From the NCBI GenBank assembly GCA_910574475.1, contig CAJTAT010000001.1:788554-852553 (forward strand): 64,000 nt of DNA, in the 5' to 3' direction. Each line of letters begins with the position of its first letter. Position 1 is the first letter of the stretch. The notes below the pieces were generated by a model. The model had not been told where the DNA came from, did not search any database, and worked only from the letters and a program-made list of their open reading frames with translations. Source of the DNA: Clostridia bacterium (GTDB lineage Bacteria; Bacillota; Clostridia; Lachnospirales; Lachnospiraceae). Below, in pieces: positions 53,867 to 61,462 of the stretch. Made by a program: the position numbers and the translations under genes.

Positions 53867-54454
53867 TCATCTTTGTAACGTACACTTAATAGTATTTCTT
53901 ATCTCCTTAATGCGATATTTCTCAAATTCTGGATGTTCTTTAAACCATTTTATATTCAAGGGTGATGGATGCGGTAAAACAATACTTAGTTTGCCATTAT
54001 ATATATTATCAGAAAATATTAGCTCATTGTAATCCTTCTTCGGAAAAAAATACATGGCCGCTTTTTTTCCTATTAAAACATATATATCATTACAGACCAT
54101 TTTCAATTCTTTCCCCAACCATTTTTCACTACAAATTTTAGGCGGTTGCTTATCACCTCCAGACGCTGTCTTTCCTGGATAACAATGTCCTAATGCAGTA
54201 ATATAAAAATTATCTGGATTATAAAAAATTTCATCCGTTACTTGATACCACGAATATTTCAACCTTTTTCCTGAAAGATCATCAAACGGCTTTCCAGTCA
54301 TATGAACACTACTTGAAGGTGCTTGACTTATTTGAAAAATTTTTGAATCCTCATTGCCAAAAACCACTGGATGAGGCAAAAATCCAAATTTTTCCTCACA
54401 AAACCTACAATTTTTTATATTTCTTTTCAAATCATCATAACTTGTCATATACAC
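53867..54454 (-). CDS. island operon gene 1: Fe-S uracil-DNA glycosylase-like protein
   Basis: A 195-aa protein of the UDG superfamily. Cys16, Cys19, Cys91 and Cys108 match the four cluster ligands of family 4/5 [4Fe-4S] UDGs in spacing; motif A is degenerate (QAPSSS instead of GEAPG), while motif B HPSPLN (162-167) is intact. Such a change at the active site suggests another substrate than plain uracil in DNA. The start is a GTG at 54454 with AGGA 8-9 nt upstream; an ATG two codons later is possible. First gene of the operon, behind a good promoter. Confidence 0.82.
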   Translation of the reverse strand: MYMTSYDDLKRNIKNCRFCEEKFGFLPHPVVFGNEDSKIFQISQAPSSSVHMTGKPFDDLSGKRLKYSWYQVTDEIFYNPDNFYITALGHCYPGKTASGGDKQPPKICSEKWLGKELKMVCNDIYVLIGKKAAMYFFPKKDYNELIFSDNIYNGKLSIVLPHPSPLNIKWFKEHPEFEKYRIKEIRNTIKCTLQR

Positions 54455-54486
54455 AGTTACATCCTATTTTACATAACTATGCTCAA

Positions 54487-54514
54487 ATTATAACACTTTT
54501 TCTACATTTTTCAA
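54487..54514 (-). promoter_or_regulatory. promoter of the five-gene island operon
   Basis: TTGAAA and TATAAT with a 16-nt spacer, about 35 nt before gene 1. No second promoter was seen inside the operon, where gaps are 1-16 nt. Confidence 0.7.
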
Positions 54515-54589
54515 TAGCTTATTTCATATTCATTGTAATATATGGTATATCCCCTTTCTATTTCTTCAATATACTGTATATAATCTTTT

Positions 54590-54700
54590 TATAATATTTC
54601 TCTTAAATTTTCTTTATTCAATGCCATCTCTTGTAAACCAAAGATTACGTTACGGTTCTTGACAGACACTTTAAGTTCAAAAACGCTTTTCCTTATCTTG
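54590..54700 (-). pseudogene. serine recombinase remnant
   Basis: The minus strand reads FELKVSVKNRNVIFGLQEMA then LNKENLREIL and stop, matching FKVSAKNRDAIIDLQEAALN of the intact recombinase at 47970-49583. The rest of the gene is missing, and it joins directly to the end of the small gene at 54701-54886. Confidence 0.8.
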
Positions 54701-54886
54701 TCATGCACATGGAAGCTTTGAGCCAACAATGTCTGTTAAATCATTCTGCACCCGCTCATCATATGCTTTTGATAAAATAGACTGTATCTTATCCATTACC
54801 CCGTCCACTGGCTTTGCCGAAAAAGACAAAGTAATCTGGCAACCGTTTATCTCCTTTTCTATCCTCTGCTGTTCTGCTGACCTCAT
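54701..54886 (-). CDS. small conserved element protein
   Basis: A 61-aa protein: INGCQITLSFSAKPVDGVMD then KIQSILSKAYDERVQNDLTD, the type of small protein found next to serine recombinases in clostridial integrative elements (comparable in position and size to TnpW, but the sequence is not clearly TnpW). GGAGG lies 6 nt before the ATG. A degraded copy of its 3' end lies at 49741-49807, upstream of the intact recombinase. Confidence 0.6.
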   Translation of the reverse strand: MRSAEQQRIEKEINGCQITLSFSAKPVDGVMDKIQSILSKAYDERVQNDLTDIVGSKLPCA

Positions 54887-54952
54887 AATATGCCTCCTTT
54901 CCCTCCCTATGTAGCGCAGGGGCAGACAATTCCTGCCCGCCCTGCCGCTTTT

Positions 54953-55330
54953 TTAAGGTCGCTGTCCGGCTTCACTGCCAGCACACAGTTCAAGGCTTAC
55001 AGCAAGGCAGCGGTCTACCTGTTCCATATCTGCCCGGTTCAACCGCCCGATATATTCCTGCAAACGCTTTTTATCAATCGTCCGTAACTGCTCCAGAAGC
55101 ACAAGGGATTCTTCTTTCAGCCCTGCGTATGATTTCACCTTATGGTGTGTGGGCAAATCAGGCTTTTCGCTGATCTTTCCTGACATTGCCGCCACAATCA
55201 CGGTAGGGCTGTGGTAATTCCCGGTATTGTTCTGGATAATGAGAACAGGACGGTATCCGCCCTGCTCTGAACCTACCACGGGGTTTAAGTCTGCATAATA
55301 CATCTCTCCCCGGTATATTCTGCCTAACAT
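54953..55330 (-). CDS. mazF: MazF/PemK family endoribonuclease toxin-like protein
   Basis: A 125-aa protein with the MazF/PemK fold: IYRGEMYYADLNPVVGSEQG, GYRPVLIIQNNTGN, SPTVIVAAMSGKI and LLEQLRTIDKKRL. MazF enzymes cut mRNA at short sequences. No antitoxin-sized gene precedes it; the 500 nt upstream are non-coding. Solitary MazF genes are a regular part of clostridial integrative elements, so it may have been adapted for element maintenance. Start ATG with GGAGG 9 nt upstream. Confidence 0.88.
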   Translation of the reverse strand: MLGRIYRGEMYYADLNPVVGSEQGGYRPVLIIQNNTGNYHSPTVIVAAMSGKISEKPDLPTHHKVKSYAGLKEESLVLLEQLRTIDKKRLQEYIGRLNRADMEQVDRCLAVSLELCAGSEAGQRP

Positions 55331-55859
55331 ATTTTTTATCCTCCACAAATCTATAAGTAATGCCTATTTGTCCCCGACACCCCGGCATATTGCGTTATGA
55401 AACACAAGGGAAGTCACCAAACGACTGGCTGCTGGCCAGTTCCACGGGATTCGCACCCCTCCGGGGATCGCCCGGAGCCGCCCTCATTTGTTGCGACGCT
55501 TCTAACGCTCGACTTGTGACTGGACGGGAGTATCATTGTCCCTGCTGCCTGTTATCGCCCTATCAGTAGCAAACTGGTAGTTATAGCCCGGTATTTCCCG
55601 CTCCTTAGATGGGGATAGGACAGCCGCAAACCATTTTCTTTCTGTCTGTGCGATTCCGCTGCTTTTATCCCCATCCAGCTCATGGCGTACCTGCTAACGT
55701 GGCTTACGCTCATCACGATAACAACAGGAATGTGCTTGGTGAATGGGTATGAAATTTTCATGGTACAAACCCATTCACCGCAAAACGGAAAACAGGCAAG
55801 GGATTTTTTATCTCCCTCACCTGTTTCCTCACTTAAACGCAAAAAGTAGCTACCTGATT
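55331..55859. other. gene-free structured interval between sigma factor and mazF
   Basis: No reading frame here has a ribosome site or family resemblance. It holds a CCGGG-GATCG-CCCGG stem near 55458-55473, a perfect 11-bp hairpin GGTGAATGGGT/ACCCATTCACC at 55738-55779 and the terminator at 55790-55826. Its GC-rich palindromes would suit a regulatory or transfer-origin region, but no relaxase gene is near. Confidence 0.4.
55790..55826 (-). terminator. terminator after the element sigma factor
   Basis: Arms AAACAGGCAAGGGA and TCCCTCACCTGTTT; followed by TTTTCC on the minus strand. Confidence 0.6.
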
Positions 55860-56336
55860 TTAAATTTTTTTCAATTCTTTTTTCAGACGTTCAATAGCAG
55901 CTTCAATAGAACGCTTGACTGGCATTTTCGTACAGCCTTCCTTTTTCGCTATCTGCTCATAGGTCATGCCCTCAAAATAATATAACTGCATCCTGCGACG
56001 CTGCATTTCCGGCAATGTTTTCATTGCTGTATGTAATGCTTCAATCTGAATCTTTTTCAGCACGACTTCTTCTATGCTCTCCGGCTTTTCTACTGCCCTC
56101 ACATTCAAAGTCGTTTCCCATACCTCGGACTGCTCAATATGCCTGTCCACTACGTTGAGATACACCAGATCATCTAATTCAAATGAATCAAACGTGTCAT
56201 ACAATGCCCTGCTGATTTCCAGTTTATGTAAAGCTCCTTGTCCGTCTTTAAATGAAATGTAATAATGCTTGTCCTTTTCGTATATATTATAAGGATTATA
56301 CTTATCCTTTCTTCTTTTTGGGCGGTTACCCTCCAT
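55860..56336 (-). CDS. sigma-70-like factor of the mobile element
   Basis: A 158-aa protein whose C-terminal part is a sigma region 4 helix-turn-helix (TLPEMQRRRMQLYYFEGMTY then EQIAKKEGCTKMPVKRSIEA). The N-terminal part (KDKHYYISFKDGQGALHKLE) matches the element-borne sigma-like proteins of Tn916-type elements. Start ATG of MEGNRPKRRKDKY with GGAGG upstream; a longer frame lacks such a site. It may drive transfer or accessory genes of the element. Confidence 0.85.
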   Translation of the reverse strand: MEGNRPKRRKDKYNPYNIYEKDKHYYISFKDGQGALHKLEISRALYDTFDSFELDDLVYLNVVDRHIEQSEVWETTLNVRAVEKPESIEEVVLKKIQIEALHTAMKTLPEMQRRRMQLYYFEGMTYEQIAKKEGCTKMPVKRSIEAAIERLKKELKKI

Positions 56337-56450
56337 ATTCCTTTCCTCCAATCTGAATTTTTTGTTAAAAATCCAGATTGGCAGGCGGTGAGCGGCAACC
56401 GATAATGAATAACGCCCTGCGGCGTAATCCAGCAAAAAACGACAAAAGAA

Positions 56451-56482
56451 AAACCGCAGAGGCTGTCACACCTCTACGGTTT
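56451..56482 (-). terminator. terminator downstream of the lipoprotein/98-codon gene pair
   Basis: Arms AAACCGCAGAGG and CCTCTACGGTTT with an 8-nt loop, then TTCTTTTG on the minus strand. The rest of 56337-56917 shows a CCCACCAAA/TTTGGTGGG stem (56700-56732) and one doubtful small frame. Confidence 0.65.
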
Positions 56483-56746
56483 GTGGAAAATTTAATTTTA
56501 TTATGTTGATTTTTGGCTTCTATTTTTAAATCATAAAGCTCCCATGTGCTGACGGGGATTTTTATTATCAGATAATCCACCCAGCTCCAGTAAAGCATAT
56601 GAAAATAAAAGCTACTACTTACAAACAAAAAATGCCTCCAAACTCAAAACGGGTTTGAAGGGAAATCTATGCTTCTGCTATTTAGGCGTGCCAAATCACA
56701 CCCACCAAAGACGCCGTTTTTTTTATTTGGTGGGCTTAAAGAAATT

Positions 56747-56866
56747 CTATTTTTTCATTTCCGACTGTAACTGCCTTCTATATAAATGGAATATTTCATC
56801 TTCCAGCTTTGCAAAGCCGCTTAAAAGGGTTACAATGGCTGCATTCACCTCCAGTATAGTTGTCAT
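56747..56866 (-). CDS. possible 39-codon peptide
   Basis: An ATG frame reading MTTILEVNAAIVTLLSGFAK then LEDEIFHLYRRQLQSEMKK. The pattern is amphipathic and protein-like, but the only good ribosome site (TGGAGG) is inside the frame, so it may be a remnant or start elsewhere. Unknown function. Confidence 0.25.
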   Translation of the reverse strand: MTTILEVNAAIVTLLSGFAKLEDEIFHLYRRQLQSEMKK

Positions 56867-56917
56867 ATCTTTTTATCATGAATGGCGCATTTTCAGGTTT
56901 CCAAATTCTATATCCAC

Positions 56918-57214
56918 CTATGCCCTCGCATCAAATCCGCCCTGTATTTCCATTCCGGCAACACCAGCATTTATCTCCTGCCTTGCCGCCCGGAACGCAT
57001 CATAGTAGGCGGCCTTCAAAGTCCCGTGTACCTGCGTCTCCGCTTTCGATTCCTTCTCATGCCAGCCCACGCCCGTCGTGTAGGTCAGTATCTCGTCACC
57101 GTTTCCGTCATACACATGGATGGCAGAACCCGTATCTTCCGACTGGAACTTGACTTCATACGGCTCCCCGAACAGGAGGCGCAGCCACCTCTCGTCCGCC
57201 TCACTAATCTTCAA
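56918..57214 (-). CDS. hypothetical protein coupled to the small lipoprotein gene
   Basis: A 98-aa protein, TTG start placed 10 nt before the end of the preceding lipoprotein gene with AGGAAGG just upstream. It contains ADERWLRLLFGEPYEVKFQS, YDGNGDEILTYTTG and GTLKAAYYDAFRAARQEINA. Family not recognised; soluble. The overlap indicates translational coupling. The exact start is uncertain because the frame is open for 32 more codons upstream. Confidence 0.5.
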   Translation of the reverse strand: MKISEADERWLRLLFGEPYEVKFQSEDTGSAIHVYDGNGDEILTYTTGVGWHEKESKAETQVHGTLKAAYYDAFRAARQEINAGVAGMEIQGGFDARA

Positions 57215-57458
57215 TACCTTCCTCAACCTTGTCAAGAATATATGATGTAAATTTACCCTCCACACTATCACTCGTGAAATCCTCTTCCAGTTCTTTACGT
57301 TCCTCCTCAAAATTTTGCCGTACTTCTTCTTGTTCTTCGGGTGTCATGTCGTCCCAATTCTTGTTATTAGCATAAACACAGCCACTCATTGTTATAGCAA
57401 TCATGCTAAGCATAAGAATAATAAGAAACAACTTTGAAATCCTGCCTGTTCGCTCCAT
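57204..57458 (-). CDS. small lipoprotein
   Basis: An 84-aa protein with signal FLIILMLSMIAITMSGC (lipobox MSGC) and an acidic helical mature part (DDMTPEEQEEVRQNFEEERK). AGGAGG lies 8 nt before the ATG. It follows the HTH regulator by 11 nt and overlaps the next gene. Function unknown. Confidence 0.65.
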   Translation of the reverse strand: MERTGRISKLFLIILMLSMIAITMSGCVYANNKNWDDMTPEEQEEVRQNFEEERKELEEDFTSDSVEGKFTSYILDKVEEGIED

Positions 57459-57469
57459 AATTTTTCCTC

Positions 57470-57853
57470 CTAAATTCCTAATCGTGAAAGCAAGCCTAAT
57501 GCAGTAATAAATAGCACTGTAACTATTGCTGTTGCCGCTATTATGGCAATTATGCCTATTGCTTTTTTGTATTCTTGGCTCAATTCCTTCTTTTCCGGCA
57601 CTGGAACAGATACTTTTTCAGTACCTAACAGAATATAATCTGCACTTACATGGTAAATTTCTGTTAGTTTAATGACATTGTCAATTTCCGGCTTTCCCTG
57701 TCCACTTTCCCATTTGGAAATTGCCTGCCTGGAAAGTCCTAACATCTCGGCAACTTGCTCCTGTGAATAGCCTTCTTTTTTACGCAGCTCTTGGAGCCTT
57801 TCCGATATGTCCATGTTCATCACCTCCATTTGCATATTTTCCATTATGTCCAT
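57470..57853 (-). CDS. XRE-family HTH regulator with membrane anchor
   Basis: A 127-aa protein (or 114 aa from the second start): HTH_3 domain ISERLQELRKKEGYSQEQVA, EMLGLSRQAISKWESGQGKP, then a linker and a C-terminal membrane helix (IGIIAIIAATAIVTVLFITA). It heads a unit with the small lipoprotein and the 98-codon gene, so it probably controls an envelope-linked cassette of the element. Two strong ribosome sites exist: AAGGAGGT before the ATG at 57853 and GGAGGT before the ATG at 57814; the latter gives the usual family start MDISERLQ. Confidence 0.85.
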   Translation of the reverse strand: MDIMENMQMEVMNMDISERLQELRKKEGYSQEQVAEMLGLSRQAISKWESGQGKPEIDNVIKLTEIYHVSADYILLGTEKVSVPVPEKKELSQEYKKAIGIIAIIAATAIVTVLFITALGLLSRLGI

Positions 57854-58129
57854 GTTAATTACCTCCTTGTGAACATAATAGAATAATTTGTTAGTTGCAT
57901 ACCACCAACAGCTATTTAATTGGTGTCAACTAATCGTTGCAGTTACGAAAATTTGCGTTGCATTAGGATTTGCGGAACGAATTTTCTTGATGAATCCAGC
58001 CAGGTCTTCCTGGAACAGCTTCCATTCCTTTTGGGATGATGTCTTTCCCGTCTTTTGGCTGTTTGAGAAATTTACCATTAGCACTTAGCCAAAAAACAGA
58101 AAAGAAACAATGCATTCTATATATTTTAC

Positions 58130-59080
58130 CTATTCTAAATATGATAAGATATATTTTGCTATCTCCTCTGACACTTGATAATGTGTTATAGAATCTCCCC
58201 GATCACTATATTCACCCGGAATTATTTCCTCAATATAGTAATTACCATCGCTTTTATAAAGTATCTGGGTATTCATTTCTTTTAACTCTTTTTCATTACT
58301 ATGCCTTGATAACATAAATCTAACAATTTGGCATTCAATTTCTTCTGGATTTGGTGCATTATCTACATATTTCCACTGTTCCAAAGCCAACCCGTTTAGA
58401 TATTGCGCTATTTCAGAAATATCGTCTATTTCATTCAGCAACGTGTTTTTGTCTGCTCCGTAAAACTGTATCTTCTGCTCTTTAGAAGTCTTGCGTAGTT
58501 CCTTTTCTGTAAAGGATGTTTCACCTATATAATATCGGGCATTCTCTATATCATCTGTTTTTTCAATATCACTATTTGGCACATAAAAATCAAGTCCCCA
58601 CCCATCCAGTATATCCTTCGCTGTTATATTCTTATTTAGCTCTAAGTCTTCCGGCGCATTAAGAAACTGTCCCGCCTTTTCTGATATTCTGGCTATTGCT
58701 TCTATTTCCTGATTATAATCTCGTATAATATATTCACCTTTACTGGAAATATAAAATTCTAAGGTACTCTTATTAACTAACTGTTTTCCATCCTGTAAAA
58801 ATATAGGTTCATCAATTACCTCATATGATATATAGCTATATACCAGGTCTATATCTTCAGGCAGCTGTTCCATATCATTCCAGGATTCAATATCCAGCTG
58901 TTTTACGAACCTTTCTATTTCTTTATTATTGTCAATGATACCAATCGTCTCACCAGAAGCTGTAATAATTTCAGTAAATTGTTTTTTTTCTTCATCGTTA
59001 GTGAAATACTCTTTTTGACTACAACCATATATTCCTATGGCACTAAATGCAAGCAATAAAATAAATAATATTTTTTTCAT
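58130..59080 (-). CDS. lipoprotein with an internal domain duplication
   Basis: A 316-aa lipoprotein: MKKILFILLLAFSAIGIYGC signal with lipobox IYGC. The mature part looks duplicated: NNKEIERFVKQLDIESWNDM (N-terminal half) corresponds to DDISEIAQYLNGLALEQWKY (C-terminal half), each followed by a five-stranded-looking block ending in YIIRDYNQEI or YYIEEIIPGE. Function unknown; it resembles DUF-type lipoproteins carried by Firmicutes elements. No partner gene overlaps. Confidence 0.7.
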   Translation of the reverse strand: MKKILFILLLAFSAIGIYGCSQKEYFTNDEEKKQFTEIITASGETIGIIDNNKEIERFVKQLDIESWNDMEQLPEDIDLVYSYISYEVIDEPIFLQDGKQLVNKSTLEFYISSKGEYIIRDYNQEIEAIARISEKAGQFLNAPEDLELNKNITAKDILDGWGLDFYVPNSDIEKTDDIENARYYIGETSFTEKELRKTSKEQKIQFYGADKNTLLNEIDDISEIAQYLNGLALEQWKYVDNAPNPEEIECQIVRFMLSRHSNEKELKEMNTQILYKSDGNYYIEEIIPGEYSDRGDSITHYQVSEEIAKYILSYLE

Positions 59081-59239
59081 AGCCAGTCTCCTTAAACATT
59101 TTAATTTCCCATGAGAATAGTGTTCCTACGGGCAATTTTTTCTACGCAACGGTCATCAAGAGAACTTTTTAGCCAGTATCATTATAGGTCAGTATTGGAC
59201 CTATGTTATTTTGCAATAGAAATTGTCAAAAACCCGGGC

Positions 59240-59276
59240 AGACCGCAGAGGCAAAGCATTATGCGCCTCTGCGGAG
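59240..59276 (-). terminator. hairpin after the three-gene unknown cluster
   Basis: Arms CCGCAGAGGC and GCCTCTGCGG, perfect; a T-run follows about 14 nt later on the minus strand. A second hairpin TAGGTC/GACCTA lies near 59185-59204. Confidence 0.5.
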
Positions 59277-59307
59277 TAGGGTGTAACGGTTATATCTGTA
59301 TATCCAA

Positions 59308-60090
59308 TTACGCCTCTTTATGAATGCCAAACATACCATTCAGCATGGATAACACTTTCTCCATGCTGCTTTCCTTGGAACCGGAAGTCTTGTAGGCATC
59401 CCTCCATTCCTGCGCCAGCCTTTTCATTTTCGTTCCGGCTGTTTCCGGGGCATCTCCATCTGTCTCCTGCGGCTTTTTAGAGACATTCGTGGAAAGCCCC
59501 TTCCCTCCCTCAGTTCTGAGCCTCTGAAACTCGCCCTCTATCATTTCTTTGGCATCCGCTCTGTCCGCTATCTTCTGGAATGCCCGGTCAAGCTCACTTA
59601 ATTCTTCTTCCATTGTCATTTTACGGAAACCCGTTTCTGAATTTTCATCCTCCACATAACGCTCCCTTGTGCCGTTCTGATAGCCCCGCACGATTTCATC
59701 ATAAAGGTTGCCATACGCCCTGACGGAATCCTCCATCTGGTCTGCAATGGCGTATGTGCTTCCTGTCCTCTGCCCTTTCAGCTTTTCCAATTCTCCGGCC
59801 AGTTCACCGCCATAGGCGTTTGCGGCCAGTGCGCTTGCCGTCTGTTTTGCCTGCCTTATAACGCTCTCCTTATTCCCTTTTGCAATAACTCTGCCCGATG
59901 TCCCTTTTTCACGAGTCTGTTTCCGATAGCTCTCAATGCCTTCCTGCGAAATGGAAACCTTCACCGCATTGTCCGCCTTCGGTTGCGGCGCATCCTTTTC
60001 CTTCTCCTGCGGACTGGCCACTCTGCTATTCTGATACCATCCGCTTGCTGCACTCGCCTGGCTTATATTTCCCTCTATATTTACTGACAT
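59308..60090 (-). CDS. unknown protein, gene 3 of the three-gene cluster
   Basis: A 260-aa soluble helical protein beginning MSVNIEGNISQASAASGWYQ, rich in Gln/Ser/Lys, with TASALAANAYGGELAGELEK and MTMEEELSELDRAFQKIADR. No signal peptide, cysteines or catalytic motif. GGAGG lies 7 nt before the ATG. With the next two genes it forms a Lachnospiraceae-type cluster of DUF proteins; the N-terminal style is shared (short polar start such as MxI/VxxxxS), which may mean a shared export or assembly route (inference). Confidence 0.65.
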   Translation of the reverse strand: MSVNIEGNISQASAASGWYQNSRVASPQEKEKDAPQPKADNAVKVSISQEGIESYRKQTREKGTSGRVIAKGNKESVIRQAKQTASALAANAYGGELAGELEKLKGQRTGSTYAIADQMEDSVRAYGNLYDEIVRGYQNGTRERYVEDENSETGFRKMTMEEELSELDRAFQKIADRADAKEMIEGEFQRLRTEGGKGLSTNVSKKPQETDGDAPETAGTKMKRLAQEWRDAYKTSGSKESSMEKVLSMLNGMFGIHKEA

Positions 60091-60112
60091 ATCAAATCCT
60101 CCATTTCCAAAT

Positions 60113-60643
60113 TTACGCCCTGAAATCCACTCCGCCGAGCGTCCCATCAAGCTGATCTAAAATACTGGTGTCAAAAGCGTCACCCGGCTTCCATCCCGGA
60201 TTTTTCTCCCTTACTAATTTTTCCATTCTTGTAGCATAATCCCCCGCCATACGTTGTAATGTCCATGCGGCAGAATTACGCTGTTCGGAAGGAATCGTGT
60301 TCAAATATTTGTTAATTACATCCGGTTTCTTACTTCCGTCCGGCTTGCCCCATCCATTAGTGGCAATAAAATCCTGTTTCACTACCTCCGCCAGTTCCGC
60401 CTTCACTTCATCCGAAACAGATACAATTTTTTTCCAGTTTCCGTTTGTCCCTTTGATACATCTGTCAGCTTCTTCCTTTGAATGGAATGGTACACCATCT
60501 TCGTTATAATACTGATTGCTGTGCCTGTACTTTACCCCACCGCCGATATTCAAACCTGCCTGATTCCCATTCTTCTGCGAAAACAGTCGGTTCATCAGGG
60601 AATACCCCGAAAACCATTTCATATTGTTACTGCTGATATTCAT
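60113..60643 (-). CDS. unknown protein, gene 2 of the three-gene cluster
   Basis: A 176-aa soluble protein beginning MNISSNNMKWFSGYSLMNRL, with NEDGVPFHSKEEADRCIKGT and FIATNGWGKPDGSKKPDVIN. Resembles hypothetical proteins of Lachnospiraceae elements (DUF3879-like start, not certain). GGAGG lies 7 nt before the ATG; spacing to both neighbours is under 25 nt, so it is co-transcribed. Confidence 0.6.
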   Translation of the reverse strand: MNISSNNMKWFSGYSLMNRLFSQKNGNQAGLNIGGGVKYRHSNQYYNEDGVPFHSKEEADRCIKGTNGNWKKIVSVSDEVKAELAEVVKQDFIATNGWGKPDGSKKPDVINKYLNTIPSEQRNSAAWTLQRMAGDYATRMEKLVREKNPGWKPGDAFDTSILDQLDGTLGGVDFRA

Positions 60644-60657
60644 ATCCTCGCCTCCTC

Positions 60658-61404
60658 TTATATCTTCAAATCCAGATTTGCGCCAACCTGCGGCTGATCT
60701 TTCACTACGGTTTTGCCCGCACCATCTTCCTGGGCGGCTTCGATAATCGTCCGGATATCTATGTCATTCAGATAAATCGTGCCATCTTTGGAAGTAGCTA
60801 TTTTTTCATTTATGAGCTGTTCGGCCTTGTTCGGGGTTGCTGTTCCATCTTCCTGTCCAGTCCGCTTTTCTTCCAGTTTTTCCTGAAACTCTTTCTGTTT
60901 TTCTGCCGATTTTTCTCTTGTTTTTTCAATATGTTTTTCAATATTCTCCCGCGATTTCTCACTAAGTTTTTTATAGAAGGTATTATCATGCTCATAATAG
61001 GCGATATGTGAGTAATTTCCATTTTCATCCACATACCAATGGCTAAATTTTGTTTTAGATCCCTTGGCTTTCATATACCCATCTACAAATTTCTGTGCAT
61101 TTTCAATATCCTTCAACCGCTGTGTATATTCCTTTGCCTTCTCCGGGTCATTCTGCATCTTCTCCAGCAATTTAGGGTTTACAGCCAGTGTATTGACTTT
61201 GTTATCTCTGGCCATTGACAGGCCGCTCCCAACCTCAAGCGTCATATACGGAACCTGCTTTTGCAATTTGCTTAAATAATCTGATGTGCTTTCCGTATTG
61301 TTAGTTTTAACCGGTTCCGATGTCTTCTCTGCCCTTTTCTTTGTGTTGTCCGCCATGCCCTGTGCCGCATAGCTGCTGTAATTGCTTGTAATCTCCATTG
61401 TCAT
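60658..61404 (-). CDS. DUF6033-like protein, gene 1 of the three-gene cluster
   Basis: A 248-aa protein: MEITSNYSSYAAQGMADNTK, QVPYMTLEVGSGLSMARDNK, NGNYSHIAYYEHDNTFYKKL, then a long Lys/Glu coiled coil (about 150-200). The N-terminal region fits DUF6033. The ATG at 61404 has AGGAGG 8 nt upstream; a second ATG is two codons later. It follows the BlaR1-like gene by 58 nt, so the cluster may be under the BlaI-type repressor. Confidence 0.65.
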   Translation of the reverse strand: MTMEITSNYSSYAAQGMADNTKKRAEKTSEPVKTNNTESTSDYLSKLQKQVPYMTLEVGSGLSMARDNKVNTLAVNPKLLEKMQNDPEKAKEYTQRLKDIENAQKFVDGYMKAKGSKTKFSHWYVDENGNYSHIAYYEHDNTFYKKLSEKSRENIEKHIEKTREKSAEKQKEFQEKLEEKRTGQEDGTATPNKAEQLINEKIATSKDGTIYLNDIDIRTIIEAAQEDGAGKTVVKDQPQVGANLDLKI

Positions 61405-61462
61405 AATTTTGTCCTCCTTGATATAAAATTTATTTGAAATCCATTTCGTTTCCATGCTACGC

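Noticed and set aside
50049..54454. Island operon as a Dpd or Qat 7-deazaguanine-type system
   Set aside because: No tRNA-guanine transglycosylase-like, FolE, QueD, QatA-type ATPase or TatD nuclease is encoded; the only overlap is the PP-loop fold.
55552..55842. 96-codon minus-strand frame between sigma factor and mazF
   Set aside because: It has no convincing ribosome site, runs through two strong hairpins including the sigma-factor terminator, and its translation has no protein-like pattern.
57950..58065. Possible SGNH-hydrolase scrap on the minus strand (EWKLFQEDLAGFIKKIRSAN)
   Set aside because: Reads like coding sequence, but it is too short and ambiguous to assign a family or boundaries.
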